In this document: positions 33,067 through 42,306 of the stretch, piece by piece | How positions within the stretch are numbered: position 1 is the first letter of the stretch | How the letters are laid out: each line of letters starts with the position of its first letter | Assembly: GCF_014636475.1 (NCBI RefSeq) | Contig: NZ_BMEL01000004.1 | Span: 248,001 to 312,000, forward strand | Source: Halobacillus andaensis | GTDB taxonomy: Bacteria; Bacillota; Bacilli; Bacillales; Halobacillaceae | Direction: 5' to 3' | DNA: 64,000 nucleotides | The notes under the pieces: generated by a model | The model's database searches: none | What the model was told of the DNA's origin: nothing | The model's input: the letters and a program-made list of their open reading frames with translations, nothing else | Program-made: the position numbers and the translations under genes

Positions 33067-34647
33067 ATGGATAAACAGCAACCTATCTTTTTCTTAATGA
33101 ATTCAATCGACTTGGTCAGAGGGGGATTAACAAAGGCTTCTCTGAAGCAGGCTTCCACCTTTGCTGAAATGGGATTTGATGTCTATATGGTAACTTTTAA
33201 CTATAACCTCAACTATCCTCAAATCAGACACCACTTAGTAGAAATGGACAAAATCCATCCAAATGTTACTATTCTAAACCACTATGAAGAATTAGATGGA
33301 AATATGGAAACGTCTCCAAGTAAAAAGACACTTAAGAAGAAAACACTAAAAGATTTAGCAGAAGGCGGGACCATCAATAAGCGTAAAGGGAAGAACGCTT
33401 ATCGTATTTATCAAAATGGAGTTTATACAAAATACATCGATTATGGGGATGATGATCATCTTAACTTTATCGATTATTTTAATGAGAACCGCTACCGAAC
33501 GAAAAGAGAAGATTATGATCCCAAGGGAAATTTAAAAAGAGTTGTCTTTATGGATTTCAATAAGAATAAGCCAAGGCAGAAAGTGTATTATAATCAAAAA
33601 AAAGAAGCTTATTTATCGGAATGGATTGACCCTAAAGGAGGATCAGTCATTCGGATTAATCATTTTAATCCTAAAACTGGAGAAATTACTAAAATTTATA
33701 GAGAAGGCAGTACGAAGTTTAAAGTGGATTGGATTACCAGCCTTCTATCCCAGTATAAAGATCCAATAGTCATTTCGGATACGCGCAGCACAGATGAAGT
33801 ATTAGCTGAAATCCCAGGTAAATATGCGACGAAGATATGGCGCCTGCACAGCAGCCATGTTCATTATCCATTTGATGAAAATGGAGATATAGCGGATAAA
33901 GTTAAAACAGGAATAGATAATTTAAATCAATATGATGGTGCTTTTGTATTAACGGAACAGCAAAGACAGGATTTGATTCGCCGTTTTGGAAAAGAGGATT
34001 TCTTCCACACGATTCCTCATTACCATGAGTCCAAGGGTAAGAGCGGGGGAGCGATTAAAAAGTTCTTATCTAAAGATGAACGTGATCCAAAACTAGCCGT
34101 AGTTGTAAGTCGGCTATCCACATTAAAAAGAATTGATCACACGATTAGGGCCTTTAAAAAAGTCATTCAATATATACCAGACGCAAAGCTTGAAATCTGG
34201 GGTACTGGAACAGAAGAAGAGAAGCTGAAAACACTGGTTAAAGAGCAGAGCTTAGAAGGAAACGTTAGTGTCAAAGGTTATACCCATGATCCAGATGAAG
34301 TGTATCAACGTGGTTTGTTCTCTGTGTTAACATCAAAAAGTGAAGGTTTTGCGTTATCCGTTCTTGAAAGCACAGTTAACGAAACACCTGTTATCAGCTA
34401 TGATGTGCGATATGGACCCAACGATTTAATTCATCATAATGTGACAGGGAAGCTGGTAGAAGATAAAAATATCGAAGCCTTAGCAGATGAAATGATTGAT
34501 TTGTTTAGAAATCCAGAAACTACTAAACAAATGGGGATTAAAGGTGCTGCTTTTATTAATGAGAACTTCAATAAAGAATCCTACAAAGATAAATTTCTCA
34601 CCTCCATTGCTAAAGTGGAAGAATATAAAAAAAACAATCATAAATAA
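33067..34647 (+). CDS. GT4 glycosyltransferase, TarM/TagE-like
   Basis: 526 residues. Residues 1-105 and about 230-520 form the two GT-B Rossmann domains; the insertion at about 105-225 (YRIYQNGVYTKYIDYGDDD, then YDPKGNLKRVVFMDFN) consists of the aromatic beta-strand repeats of the DUF1975 region that mediates trimerisation in TarM. The donor site shows VVSRLSTLKRIDHTIRAFK and the ESEGFALSVLES-like motif KSEGFALSVLEST. Such enzymes add glucose or GlcNAc to wall teichoic acid or to serine-rich proteins. AGGTGAG precedes the ATG. No acceptor-synthesis genes are adjacent, and a long repeat follows the stop. Confidence 0.8.
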   Translation: MDKQQPIFFLMNSIDLVRGGLTKASLKQASTFAEMGFDVYMVTFNYNLNYPQIRHHLVEMDKIHPNVTILNHYEELDGNMETSPSKKTLKKKTLKDLAEGGTINKRKGKNAYRIYQNGVYTKYIDYGDDDHLNFIDYFNENRYRTKREDYDPKGNLKRVVFMDFNKNKPRQKVYYNQKKEAYLSEWIDPKGGSVIRINHFNPKTGEITKIYREGSTKFKVDWITSLLSQYKDPIVISDTRSTDEVLAEIPGKYATKIWRLHSSHVHYPFDENGDIADKVKTGIDNLNQYDGAFVLTEQQRQDLIRRFGKEDFFHTIPHYHESKGKSGGAIKKFLSKDERDPKLAVVVSRLSTLKRIDHTIRAFKKVIQYIPDAKLEIWGTGTEEEKLKTLVKEQSLEGNVSVKGYTHDPDEVYQRGLFSVLTSKSEGFALSVLESTVNETPVISYDVRYGPNDLIHHNVTGKLVEDKNIEALADEMIDLFRNPETTKQMGIKGAAFINENFNKESYKDKFLTSIAKVEEYKKNNHK

Positions 34648-34649
34648 GT

Positions 34650-34933
34650 AAGGCTGGGACAAAACTGAATAAGGCATAAAAATAATCCGAACGATTTTAT
34701 TGAAATCAGTTCGGATTATTTATGTGCCAAGAAAGGATTTTACCATCTTTCCGTCTCAGCTTCCTCTTGCGTCGCTCTTTTACAGCGTTTCGCTGGTACC
34801 CTTATACTTACTCGCTGCAATAGAGCCGCTCCACTGTTGCGGTGTTTTGACTGCGCTAATGATCTGCGCTTACACGAATCAATTTTTTATCGTTCGTTTT
34901 TTGACATCAAGACATTACTTATGTCCCACCCTC
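34650..34933 (+). repeat. Long interspersed repeat, copy 2
   Basis: 284 bp starting AAGGCTGGGACAAAACTGAA and ending TTACTTATGTCCCACCCTC. It holds the hairpin ATAATCCGAAC...GTTCGGATTAT (about 34680-34722), which acts as a plausible terminator for the glycosyltransferase gene. It lacks the GGTACC palindrome but keeps a GGTACCCTTAT remnant near 34794. Its right end is 8 bases from the convergent isomerase gene. Confidence 0.8.
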
Positions 34934-34940
34934 ATTACAT

Positions 34941-35702
34941 TTATTTCGTTAAATGAGGCAGCTTTGTTTTTAAGTAATTCATGCTTATCTCTAAACTTTC
35001 TAAAGGGGTCTTTCGGCTTTCATCTTGTTCTACAACCCACCATTGCACATCTGCTTGTTCCCCTAACGATAAAACAGAGTCAAGGTCAAGTCCTCCAGTT
35101 CCTAATTCCGCAAAAAATTGCTCCTCATCCGTCGTCATATCTTTAAGGTGTAGAAGAGGGGTTCTGCGATCATAGCGTTTTATCCATTCAATCGGATCTT
35201 CTCCAGCCTTTTTAAGCCAATAAATATCAAACTCCGCTTTAACATCAAGAGGATCCGTTTCTTCGAAGATCATTTCCAGGGCCGTTCGCCCATCTGATTG
35301 TTTTTTCAATTCAAAATCATGGTTATGATAACATAGCTTCATACCTTCTAAACGGCACATTTCTCCAGCTCTTTTTAAGACATCGATGAGCTGATGGTAG
35401 TCATTTTCGTTTTGAGGTTCGAAGTAAGGGCATACGATATATTTACTTCCAAGTATTTTTTGTACCTCAATCACTTGGGTTAAATTATTTTTTATTTGCT
35501 CCAGTGGTACATGACTGGAAGCAGCTCTTAAGCCAATGTCATCTAAAAGCTCCTTCATTTCGCTTGCCGTATAATCCCCAAGTCCCGCAAATTCAACGCC
35601 ATCAAATCCTAATTCAGCGACTTTTCTTAATGTACCTTCAAAATCTTTTTCAGTTTCTTCACGCAGCGTATATAATTGCACTGCGACTGGTATCGTATTC
35701 AT
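34941..35702 (-). CDS. Sugar phosphate isomerase/epimerase family TIM-barrel protein
   Basis: 253 residues of the xylose-isomerase-like AP-endonuclease-2 fold: start VAVQLYTLREETEKDFEGTLRKVAELGFDGVEFAG, CYHNHDFEL, VKAEFDIYWLKKAGEDP and LLHLKDMTTDEEQF, where Glu, His and Asp would bind a divalent metal. Members isomerise, epimerise or cleave sugars and keto-sugars. It is divergent from the sugar ABC operon that starts 515 bases away and shares that regulatory region, so it probably serves the same pathway. AGGGAG lies before the start. Confidence 0.8.
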   Translation of the reverse strand: MNTIPVAVQLYTLREETEKDFEGTLRKVAELGFDGVEFAGLGDYTASEMKELLDDIGLRAASSHVPLEQIKNNLTQVIEVQKILGSKYIVCPYFEPQNENDYHQLIDVLKRAGEMCRLEGMKLCYHNHDFELKKQSDGRTALEMIFEETDPLDVKAEFDIYWLKKAGEDPIEWIKRYDRRTPLLHLKDMTTDEEQFFAELGTGGLDLDSVLSLGEQADVQWWVVEQDESRKTPLESLEISMNYLKTKLPHLTK

Positions 35703-35909
35703 AAATCTCCCTCGTTTCTATTTAAGTGGTCTTAGATCATATCTTCTCTTAAATCTTACAAAATTACTTAAAAAAAACCAAATTTTCTGCAAGATATTAA
35801 AAAATTTAAAAGAATAATAGGTAAGATATTGAATAGATTTTGCGAAAACGTTTGCCATAGAATCGTTGTTAGAACAGTATCCCTCGAACGTATGGATAAT
35901 ATTGGATAC

Positions 35910-35923
35910 TGAAATCGATTACA
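35910..35923. promoter_or_regulatory. Operator candidate for the operon's LacI-type regulator
   Basis: TGAAATCGATTACA is a near-palindrome related to the perfect palindrome TGAAATCGATTTCA at 37656. It lies about 30 bases upstream of the -35 element. Confidence 0.5.
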
Positions 35924-35951
35924 AATTGAAATTATTATCTAAAAATTCATG

Positions 35952-35980
35952 TTGTTATTCTGATATTACCGTGGTATAGT
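35952..35980 (+). promoter_or_regulatory. Sigma-A promoter of the sugar ABC operon
   Basis: TTGTTA and TATAGT with a 17-base spacer and an extended TGG before the -10 box. A cre-like TGCAAACGTATTCA follows at about +10 to +23, where a bound protein would block initiation. Confidence 0.65.
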
Positions 35981-36217
35981 TTAGATAATGAATTTGTGCA
36001 AACGTATTCACGAAAACGCAACCAAACTCTGCACTAGTACTTATAAAGCGTATTCATGCAATTGCGCAACTTTGCTACATACAAGATGCAAACGAGTGCA
36101 CTAGATTATGAGATGCGGATAAGTCGAAGGATTACGCCATAAGAATGATCTATTTTTTATGTGAATAGTGGAAGCGCATTCATTTAACTAGACAAAATTA
36201 TTAGGGGAGTGTGTTAC

Positions 36218-37522
36218 ATGAAGAAGAAAAAGTTTTATACAGGAATGGCTTCAGCACTGCTGGCTTCAACAGTTTTAGCAGGTTGTTCCTTTTCGTCAGG
36301 AGACTCTGAATCTAATGGTGACGGAGGTTCTGAAGATCAAGTAACCGTTGATGTCTTCCAGTTTAAAGTAGAATTCAAGAATCAGTTTGAGGAATTAGTA
36401 GAAATGTATGAAGAAGAAAATCCCGATGTAAATATTAACGTTAAAACAGTCGGCGGAGGTAACGATTACGGACAAGCTCTTAAAACATCTTTCTCATCTG
36501 GTGAAGATCCAGATATCTTTAACGTAGGCGGACCTGCTGATGTAGATGAATATGAGGATTATCTTACGGATTTATCAGATACTGAAGCAGCAGGTGCAGC
36601 ACTTGAAGGTACACTATCTGCTGTAGAGCGTGATGGGGAGATCCTAGGCCTTCCTTTTAACCAGGAAGGATATGGACTTCTATACAATAAAGAAGTATTT
36701 GAAGAAGCAGGTGTAGATGCAGAATCTATTGAAACGATGGATGACTTAGAAGAAGCTGTACAGACGATTGATGATCAGAAAGACGATCTTGGTATTGAAG
36801 CACCTTTCGCACTGCCTGCAAAAGAACAGTGGGTGCTAGGTAACCACTTAGCGAATACGTTCCTAGCTACCGAGTTCGATAATAGTCTTTCCGAAGCTTA
36901 TGAAGCTGACACCGTAGAATTCGAGCGTGGAGATGAAATGCAGCGTTTCTTAGACCTGCAGGCTGACTACTCTGTAGGACCGGTCCTAAGCCTTGACTAC
37001 TCTCAGCAAGTAGAAGAGCATTTCTCTCTTGGGAATGTAGCTATGATCCAGCAAGGTAACTGGGTATACAACACACTTGAAGAAATGGATCCTGAATTCG
37101 CTGAAAATAATGTAGGTCTGCTGCCAATTCCAGTTGAAGGACAAGAAGGCAAGCTTCCTGTGGGAGTATCTAATAACTGGGCGGTAAACAACGAGTCTGA
37201 CGAAGAAGTAATTGAAGCTAGTAAAGACTTCTTAGACTGGATGTATACATCTGAAGAAGGTAAGAAGTTTGTAACGGAAGAATTTAAGTTTATTCCAGCT
37301 TATGAAGGATATGAAGATCAAAACATTGCTGACCCTATTTCTGAAGAAGTATACGAATATGCATCTGCGGAAGAAACACTTGGATGGGTATTCATGGGGG
37401 CACCGACTTCATGGACTGAAGATCACTTAGGTTCTGCTATGCAAGAGTACCTTGGCGGAGACATTGAGTGGGAAGAAGTTGAAGAAAAAGCACGTAATGG
37501 TTGGGAAAACGCTAGACAATAG
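36218..37522 (+). CDS. Sugar ABC transporter substrate-binding lipoprotein
   Basis: 434 residues from the ATG at 36218 (AGGGGAG ten bases upstream). A lipoprotein signal ends in the lipobox VLAGC (Cys about 23), then an acidic Ser/Gly/Glu/Asp linker. The mature part is a cluster-B, type-1 solute-binding protein (ELVEMYEEENPDVNINVKTV, SSGEDPDIFNVGG, LPFNQEGYGLLYNKEVFEEAGV, GNWVYNTLEEMDPEF). It should capture a mono- or oligosaccharide outside the membrane for the two permeases downstream. The high Asp/Glu content fits a salt-adapted organism. A strong hairpin follows the stop. Confidence 0.9.
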   Translation: MKKKKFYTGMASALLASTVLAGCSFSSGDSESNGDGGSEDQVTVDVFQFKVEFKNQFEELVEMYEEENPDVNINVKTVGGGNDYGQALKTSFSSGEDPDIFNVGGPADVDEYEDYLTDLSDTEAAGAALEGTLSAVERDGEILGLPFNQEGYGLLYNKEVFEEAGVDAESIETMDDLEEAVQTIDDQKDDLGIEAPFALPAKEQWVLGNHLANTFLATEFDNSLSEAYEADTVEFERGDEMQRFLDLQADYSVGPVLSLDYSQQVEEHFSLGNVAMIQQGNWVYNTLEEMDPEFAENNVGLLPIPVEGQEGKLPVGVSNNWAVNNESDEEVIEASKDFLDWMYTSEEGKKFVTEEFKFIPAYEGYEDQNIADPISEEVYEYASAEETLGWVFMGAPTSWTEDHLGSAMQEYLGGDIEWEEVEEKARNGWENARQ

Positions 37523-37536
37523 TCATTTTGAAAAAG

Positions 37537-37574
37537 AATCGGCAAGAGCATGGTTTCATGCTCTTGATCGATTC
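37537..37574 (+). promoter_or_regulatory. Hairpin after the substrate-binding protein gene
   Basis: GAATCG-CAAGAGCATG pairs with CATGCTCTTG-CGATTC around a short loop, without a T run. Such structures usually protect the upstream mRNA and allow high expression of the binding protein relative to the permeases. Confidence 0.6.
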
Positions 37575-37655
37575 ATTAATTGAATATCTTTTCTATTAGG
37601 GTGTTTAGGAGATTAGACAGCCTAATAGATGAGATGTTCAACTTTCATTACTTTC

Positions 37656-37669
37656 TGAAATCGATTTCA
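37656..37669. promoter_or_regulatory. Perfect LacI-type palindrome before the permease genes
   Basis: TGAAATCGATTTCA is a perfect 14-bp palindrome 62 bases before the first permease start; with the site at 35910 it is the likely target of the LacI regulator encoded at 39431. It also fits the cre consensus. Confidence 0.6.
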
Positions 37670-37730
37670 TAAAACTCGCTCTTACTTTTATACATAAAAG
37701 TTAGCGTAATCAGCATTGGAGGACGGTCGC

Positions 37731-38591
37731 ATGCATAATAAAAGCCTTGCCTTTTGGTTATTCCTAACCCCAGTTATATTGGGACTTGGGGTAGTCGTGG
37801 TCATTCCATTCATCTATGGATTTATTTATTCATTTACAGACTGGAACGGACTTAGAGCTAATGAATTTTTAGGATTACAAAACTATATTAATTTGTTCCA
37901 AGAAGCCGAATTTATGAACTCCATCTGGTTCACTACGAAATTTGCTTTTGTAGCAGTTGTTCTATTAAACGTATTTGGGCTAGGTTTAGCTTTAATCGTA
38001 ACTAGAAACCTTAAATCTAGTAATTTATTAAGAACAATCTTCTTCATGCCTAACCTCATTGGTGGACTAATCCTAGGGTTTATTTGGCAGTTTATCTTCA
38101 TCAGTGTATTTGGAGATATTGGAGATTTAACAGGTATTGAAGGGTTTAATGGTTGGTTGTCTACAGCAAATACAGGTTTTTGGGGAATTGTCATCCTAAC
38201 GTGCTGGCAAATGGCTGGTTACATTATGATCATTTATATTGCTTACTTAGAAAATATTCCTAAGGACTTGATTGAAGCGGCTAAAATTGATGGGGCAAAT
38301 GGCTTTCAACGCTTTAAAAATATTACATTTCCTCTAGTTGCACCTGCATTTACAATTAGTATGTTTCTAACCTTATCCATGTCCTTTAAGATCTATGACC
38401 AAAACCTCTCCTTAACAAATGGGGGGCCAGCTAACCAAACCCAAATGGTAGCTATGGAAATTGTGAACACAGCGTTCTCTGATAATGACATGGCCTATGC
38501 TCAGGCAAAAGCAGTTATCTTCTTCTTGATTGTATCTGTAGTTGCATTAACTCAAGTGTATTACAACAAGAAGCGGGAGGTTGAGATGTAA
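37731..38591 (+). CDS. Sugar ABC transporter permease (MalF/UgpA type)
   Basis: 286 residues with six membrane helices and the permease coupling motif YLENIPKDLIEAAKIDGANGFQRFKNITFPLVAP (about 175-208), where EAA...G contacts the ATPase. Subtype CUT1. The ATG at 37731 is chosen since GGAGG lies eight bases upstream; an upstream in-frame TTG overlaps that ribosome site. It partners with the next gene. No ATPase is encoded in the operon, so a shared one such as MsmX is presumably used, as in Bacillus. Confidence 0.9.
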   Translation: MHNKSLAFWLFLTPVILGLGVVVVIPFIYGFIYSFTDWNGLRANEFLGLQNYINLFQEAEFMNSIWFTTKFAFVAVVLLNVFGLGLALIVTRNLKSSNLLRTIFFMPNLIGGLILGFIWQFIFISVFGDIGDLTGIEGFNGWLSTANTGFWGIVILTCWQMAGYIMIIYIAYLENIPKDLIEAAKIDGANGFQRFKNITFPLVAPAFTISMFLTLSMSFKIYDQNLSLTNGGPANQTQMVAMEIVNTAFSDNDMAYAQAKAVIFFLIVSVVALTQVYYNKKREVEM

Positions 38592-39415
38592 TGAAGAAAA
38601 ACAACGAAAAGAGAAATTTATTCTCAATCGAAATATTAGGTATCGTGTTAGGGCTGCTTTGGATTGCTCCATTCTACTTAATGATCGTCAATGCCTTTAA
38701 AACAAAGCGTGATATTTTTACAGGAGTACTGGGATTTCCAGAAGAATGGATTACTGAAAACTTTGTAGAAGCGTTTATTGATCTTGAGTTCCTTAAGTCT
38801 TTATTTAATTCAACGCTGATTACTGGCTTAAGTGTAGCGATCATCATCATCTTCTCATCCATGGCAGGTTATGCCCTTGCTCGAAATAAGAGTAAGTTAA
38901 GCGGCGTTATGTTTTTCATATTCGTAGCTGCCATGCTGATTCCTTTCCAATCGGTAATGATCCCGTTAGTTGCCCTTTTCGGTCAGGCAGATATGTTGAA
39001 TGCGGGCGGCTTGATCTTCATGTACTTAGGATTTGGTTGTAGTTTATCAATTTTCCTATATCACGGAGCAATGACTGGAGTTTCGAAATCAATGGATGAA
39101 GCAGCCATCATCGACGGAGCTAACCGTTTCCAGTTGTTTTGGTTCATTGTTTTCCCATTATTGAAGCCGATTTCTGTAACAGTAGGTATTTTGAATGTGA
39201 TCTGGATTTGGAATGACTATTTACTTCCATCTCTTGTGTTAAGCGAATCAAACGCAACGATTCCGTTGAAGATGTTCTTCTTCTTCGGTCAGTATACGAA
39301 GCAGTGGCACCTTGCGTTAGCTGGTTTAACCATTGCCATTATTCCAGTAATTATTGGCTACTTCTTCGCTCAAAAACAAATCATTGCGGGGGTTTCTGAA
39401 GGAGCCGTGAAATAA
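38591..39415 (+). CDS. Sugar ABC transporter permease (MalG/UgpE type)
   Basis: 274 residues, six membrane helices, CUT1 subtype with the coupling motif GVSKSMDEAAIIDGANRFQLFWFIVFPLLKPI (about 160-190). Its ATG overlaps the previous stop (TAATG), so the two permeases are translationally coupled and form the heterodimeric channel. The next gene is the LacI regulator, 15 bases on. Confidence 0.9.
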   Translation: MKKNNEKRNLFSIEILGIVLGLLWIAPFYLMIVNAFKTKRDIFTGVLGFPEEWITENFVEAFIDLEFLKSLFNSTLITGLSVAIIIIFSSMAGYALARNKSKLSGVMFFIFVAAMLIPFQSVMIPLVALFGQADMLNAGGLIFMYLGFGCSLSIFLYHGAMTGVSKSMDEAAIIDGANRFQLFWFIVFPLLKPISVTVGILNVIWIWNDYLLPSLVLSESNATIPLKMFFFFGQYTKQWHLALAGLTIAIIPVIIGYFFAQKQIIAGVSEGAVK

Positions 39416-39430
39416 TAGCTAAAGGGGTGG

Positions 39431-40504
39431 ATGAACATGTCAGTCACAATAAAAGATGTTGCTAAACGAGCAAATGTGGCGCCATCCACTGTGTCCCGAG
39501 TAATATCTGATAGTCCAAGAATAAGTGAAGATACAAAAAGAAGAGTTCGGAAAATCATGGAGGAGATGGGCTACCATTTAAACTTAAATGGACGAGTGCT
39601 CGTCCGTCAGTCCACTCAAACGATTGGAATAGTGATGAAGGACTCAGCCACTCATTCATTTGAAAATCCATTCTTTTCAGAGATACTAAAAGGGATAAGT
39701 GAATCTTGCCATAAGAGAGATTATAGTTTGAACTTAACAACCGGTGAATCTGAGGAATCGATTTTTCAAGATGTCGTTAAAATGGTTCAAGGAAAACGTG
39801 TGGATGGTATTATCGTTCTCTACTCAAAAGAAGATGACAAAGTGGCCCCATATTTAATGAAACATAATTTTCCGTTTGTCGTTGTGGGCAAACCTCTATA
39901 CGGGGCCAATAAGTTTATGTATGTGGATAATGATAATATCGAAGCAAGCCGCGAAGCCACGAATTATTTAATTGATCGTGGCCACAGAGAATTAGGTTTT
40001 ATCGGCGGAGATTTAAAATTTGAAGTGACAAGAGATCGTTTAAAAGGTTTTAAACTGGCAGCAAAGCAGCATGGAATAGAAATCAACGATCACTCTGTTA
40101 GAAGTATAGATTTAAATGATACGGTGGAAAACGGTAAGAACATTGTGAAAGATTTAATGGGATTGCCACAGCCGCCAACTGGTTTAGTGATAACAGATGA
40201 TTACAATGGGCTGACTGTCATGTCTGCGCTTCAAGAACAAAATATAAAAGTTCCGGATAACGTCAGTATCATCGGGTTTAATAATACGATGATCGCTAAA
40301 CTGGCTAACCCGCCATTAACGACAGTAGATACAAACCCTTATCAGCTCGGCTATGAAGCCTCGAATGGTTTAATCGATATACTGCATGAGCCGAGTATGA
40401 TAAAAAGAGGGGTCATTATTCCAACAAATATTGTGGAAAGAGATTCATGCCTTTCTATAAAACCATCTACAGAAAAGTTAAAACCACAACTCGACGCAAA
40501 TTAA
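39431..40504 (+). CDS. LacI-family regulator of the ABC/oxidoreductase operon
   Basis: 357 residues: helix-turn-helix and hinge ([35 protein letters not shown]) then an effector domain ([84 protein letters not shown]). It resembles MalR/CcpA-related repressors of sugar operons. It sits inside the operon it probably controls, with candidate operators at 35910 and 37656, giving autoregulation. Starts at 39431 or 39437 are both possible. Confidence 0.87.
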   Translation: MNMSVTIKDVAKRANVAPSTVSRVISDSPRISEDTKRRVRKIMEEMGYHLNLNGRVLVRQSTQTIGIVMKDSATHSFENPFFSEILKGISESCHKRDYSLNLTTGESEESIFQDVVKMVQGKRVDGIIVLYSKEDDKVAPYLMKHNFPFVVVGKPLYGANKFMYVDNDNIEASREATNYLIDRGHRELGFIGGDLKFEVTRDRLKGFKLAAKQHGIEINDHSVRSIDLNDTVENGKNIVKDLMGLPQPPTGLVITDDYNGLTVMSALQEQNIKVPDNVSIIGFNNTMIAKLANPPLTTVDTNPYQLGYEASNGLIDILHEPSMIKRGVIIPTNIVERDSCLSIKPSTEKLKPQLDAN

Positions 40505-40524
40505 ATCTAAAAGGAGCGATTTTA

Positions 40525-41244
40525 ATGAATATTACAGTATGGAATGAATTTCGTCATGAAAAAGAGAACCAGGTTGTAGCTGATATCTATCCAGAAGGAA
40601 TCCACGGGGCTATTGCTGGATTTTTGGAAGGTGAGGACCATGTTGTTCGCACAGCAACTTTAGATGAAGAAGAACATGGACTTACGGATGAAGTACTTAA
40701 CGATACAGATGTTTTAGTTTGGTGGGGGCATAAAGCCCATGAAGAGGTTTCTGAGGAAGTTGCTGAAAAAGTGAAGCAGCGTGTCCTGGATGGAATGGGA
40801 CTTGTCGTTCTACACTCTGCACATTTTTCAAAAGTTTTTAAAAAGCTTATGGGTACAACTTGCGATTTGAAATGGCGTGAAGCTGATGATAAAGAACGTA
40901 TTTGGGTTGTCGATCCTACGCATCCGATCACAGAAGGTCTTGGGGAGTACATTGATATAGAAAAAGAAGAAATGTACGGAGAGCACTTTGATATTCCAGC
41001 CCCAGATGAGTTGGTGTTTGTCAGCTGGTTCGAAGGTGGAGAAGTTTTCCGAAGCGGAGCAACATTTAAGCGTGGTCGCGGGAAGATTTTCTACTTCCGC
41101 CCTGGACATGAAACATATCCTACTTATTATCATGAAGAAGTACAAAAAGTTATCCAAAATGGTGTGAAGTGGGTGAACAACGGAGGTACACCTAAGAACG
41201 TTTACGGTAACGCTCAACCGTTAGAAAAAATTTCAGAGAAGTAA
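40525..41244 (+). CDS. thuA: ThuA-domain protein
   Basis: 239 residues from the ATG at 40525, preceded by AAAGGAG; the frame is open further upstream but that part overlaps the LacI gene. The ThuA domain has a class-I glutamine-amidotransferase-like fold: [60 protein letters not shown] and [31 protein letters not shown]. In rhizobia ThuA acts with the oxidoreductase ThuB in trehalose use, linked to 3-keto-sugar formation. Here it is followed by two MocA-type oxidoreductases. Confidence 0.85.
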   Translation: MNITVWNEFRHEKENQVVADIYPEGIHGAIAGFLEGEDHVVRTATLDEEEHGLTDEVLNDTDVLVWWGHKAHEEVSEEVAEKVKQRVLDGMGLVVLHSAHFSKVFKKLMGTTCDLKWREADDKERIWVVDPTHPITEGLGEYIDIEKEEMYGEHFDIPAPDELVFVSWFEGGEVFRSGATFKRGRGKIFYFRPGHETYPTYYHEEVQKVIQNGVKWVNNGGTPKNVYGNAQPLEKISEK

Positions 41245-41268
41245 ATGATAGAAGGAGGAGGACTTACA

Positions 41269-42300
41269 ATGTCAAAACTAAAAGTTGCTATTATTGGGTG
41301 TGGAAGTATTGCTCAGAACCGTCACCTACTTGAATATGAAGCGAATGAAGAAGTGGATATTGTAGCTGTTTGCGATATTGTTGAAGAACGAGCTATGGTT
41401 ACGGCTGAAGCTTTTGGAGCTAAATCGTACACGGACTATGAAGAACTTTTGAATAAGGAAGACGTAGATGCAGTAAGCGTATGTTTACCAAACTACCTTC
41501 ATGCACCTGTTTCCATAGCTGCTTTAAATGCAGGAGCCAACGTGCTTTGTGAAAAGCCAATGGCGACTTCTCATGAAGAAGCTGAACAAATGATCGAAGC
41601 AGCAGAACGAAATGGAAAGAAACTAATGATTGCTCACAACCAACGCTTTGTTTCCTCTCATGAAAAAGCGCGTAAGCTGATTGAAAATGGGGATATTGGC
41701 AAGGTTTACAGCTTCCGCACTACGTTTGGTCACGGTGGTCCTGAAGGATGGAGTGCTGAGGGAGAAGACAGCTGGTTCTTTAGAAAAGAAGAAGCTTTCA
41801 TTGGAGCTATGGGAGACCTTGGAGTACATAAGGCGGACCTCCTACGCCATATTCTTGGAGAAGAGTTTGTTGATGTAGCTGGGTTCGTTGAAAATAATGC
41901 CAAGGAAGGAATTTCTGTAGATGATAATGCAGTCTGCATCCTTCGTACAGAAAATGGTGTAGTTGGTACATTGACTGCAAGCTGGGCTTACAATTCAGCA
42001 GAAGATAACTCTACAGTGATTTATGGAGAAAAATGCACCCTTCGTTTAGAGGATGATCCTACGTACTCTTTAATCGCGCAATATACAAACGGTGAAATTG
42101 TAAAATACGAACTTGGTCAAATTCAATCCAACGATGAAGGTGGACAAACAAATACAGGAGTTATCGATCATTTTGTCGAATGTATTGTTGAAGATAAGAA
42201 GCCTCTTATTGATGGGGAAGAAGGAAAGCGTTCGCTGGATGTTATTTTAGCAGCGCTTGAATCAGGAGAAACACGTAAAATTACAAAGTTAGAGAAGTGA
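41269..42300 (+). CDS. Gfo/Idh/MocA-family oxidoreductase (first of two)
   Basis: 343 residues from the ATG at 41269, with GGAGGAGG just upstream. The NAD(P)-binding Rossmann start KVAIIGCGSIAQNRHLLEYEANEEVDIVAVCD and the catalytic-region motif CEKPMATSHEEAEQMIEAA (EKP lysine) are clear; the C-terminal alpha/beta domain has GDLGVHKADLLRHILG with the active-site His. Such enzymes oxidise or reduce sugars at C1 or C3. The ThuA and isomerase neighbours suggest oxidation of a sugar hydroxyl to a keto intermediate. Confidence 0.87.
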   Translation: MSKLKVAIIGCGSIAQNRHLLEYEANEEVDIVAVCDIVEERAMVTAEAFGAKSYTDYEELLNKEDVDAVSVCLPNYLHAPVSIAALNAGANVLCEKPMATSHEEAEQMIEAAERNGKKLMIAHNQRFVSSHEKARKLIENGDIGKVYSFRTTFGHGGPEGWSAEGEDSWFFRKEEAFIGAMGDLGVHKADLLRHILGEEFVDVAGFVENNAKEGISVDDNAVCILRTENGVVGTLTASWAYNSAEDNSTVIYGEKCTLRLEDDPTYSLIAQYTNGEIVKYELGQIQSNDEGGQTNTGVIDHFVECIVEDKKPLIDGEEGKRSLDVILAALESGETRKITKLEK

Positions 42301-42306
42301 TTGGCT

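Larger units (their letters stand above)
35703..36217. promoter_or_regulatory. Regulatory region between the isomerase gene and the sugar ABC operon
   Basis: This 515-base space is AT-rich and contains many LacI/CcpA-type words: GCGAAAACGTTTGC (35842-35855), TGAAATCGATTACA (35910-35923), TGCAAACGTATTCA (35997-36010), AAGCGTATTCATGC (about 36047-36060), GCAAACGAG (about 36088) and GAAGCGCATTCATT (about 36171-36184). A promoter is at 35952-35980. The leader from the transcript start to the first gene is about 230 bases, unusually long; no known riboswitch was recognised in it. Confidence 0.55.

Noticed and set aside
34700-35146. 148-residue plus-strand ORF across repeat copy 2 and the isomerase gene
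   Set aside because: Half is repeat DNA and half is antisense to a conserved gene.
35987-36217. Riboswitch in the long leader of the sugar ABC operon
   Set aside because: The leader is rich in operator-like words but shows no known aptamer motif and no intrinsic terminator before the first gene.
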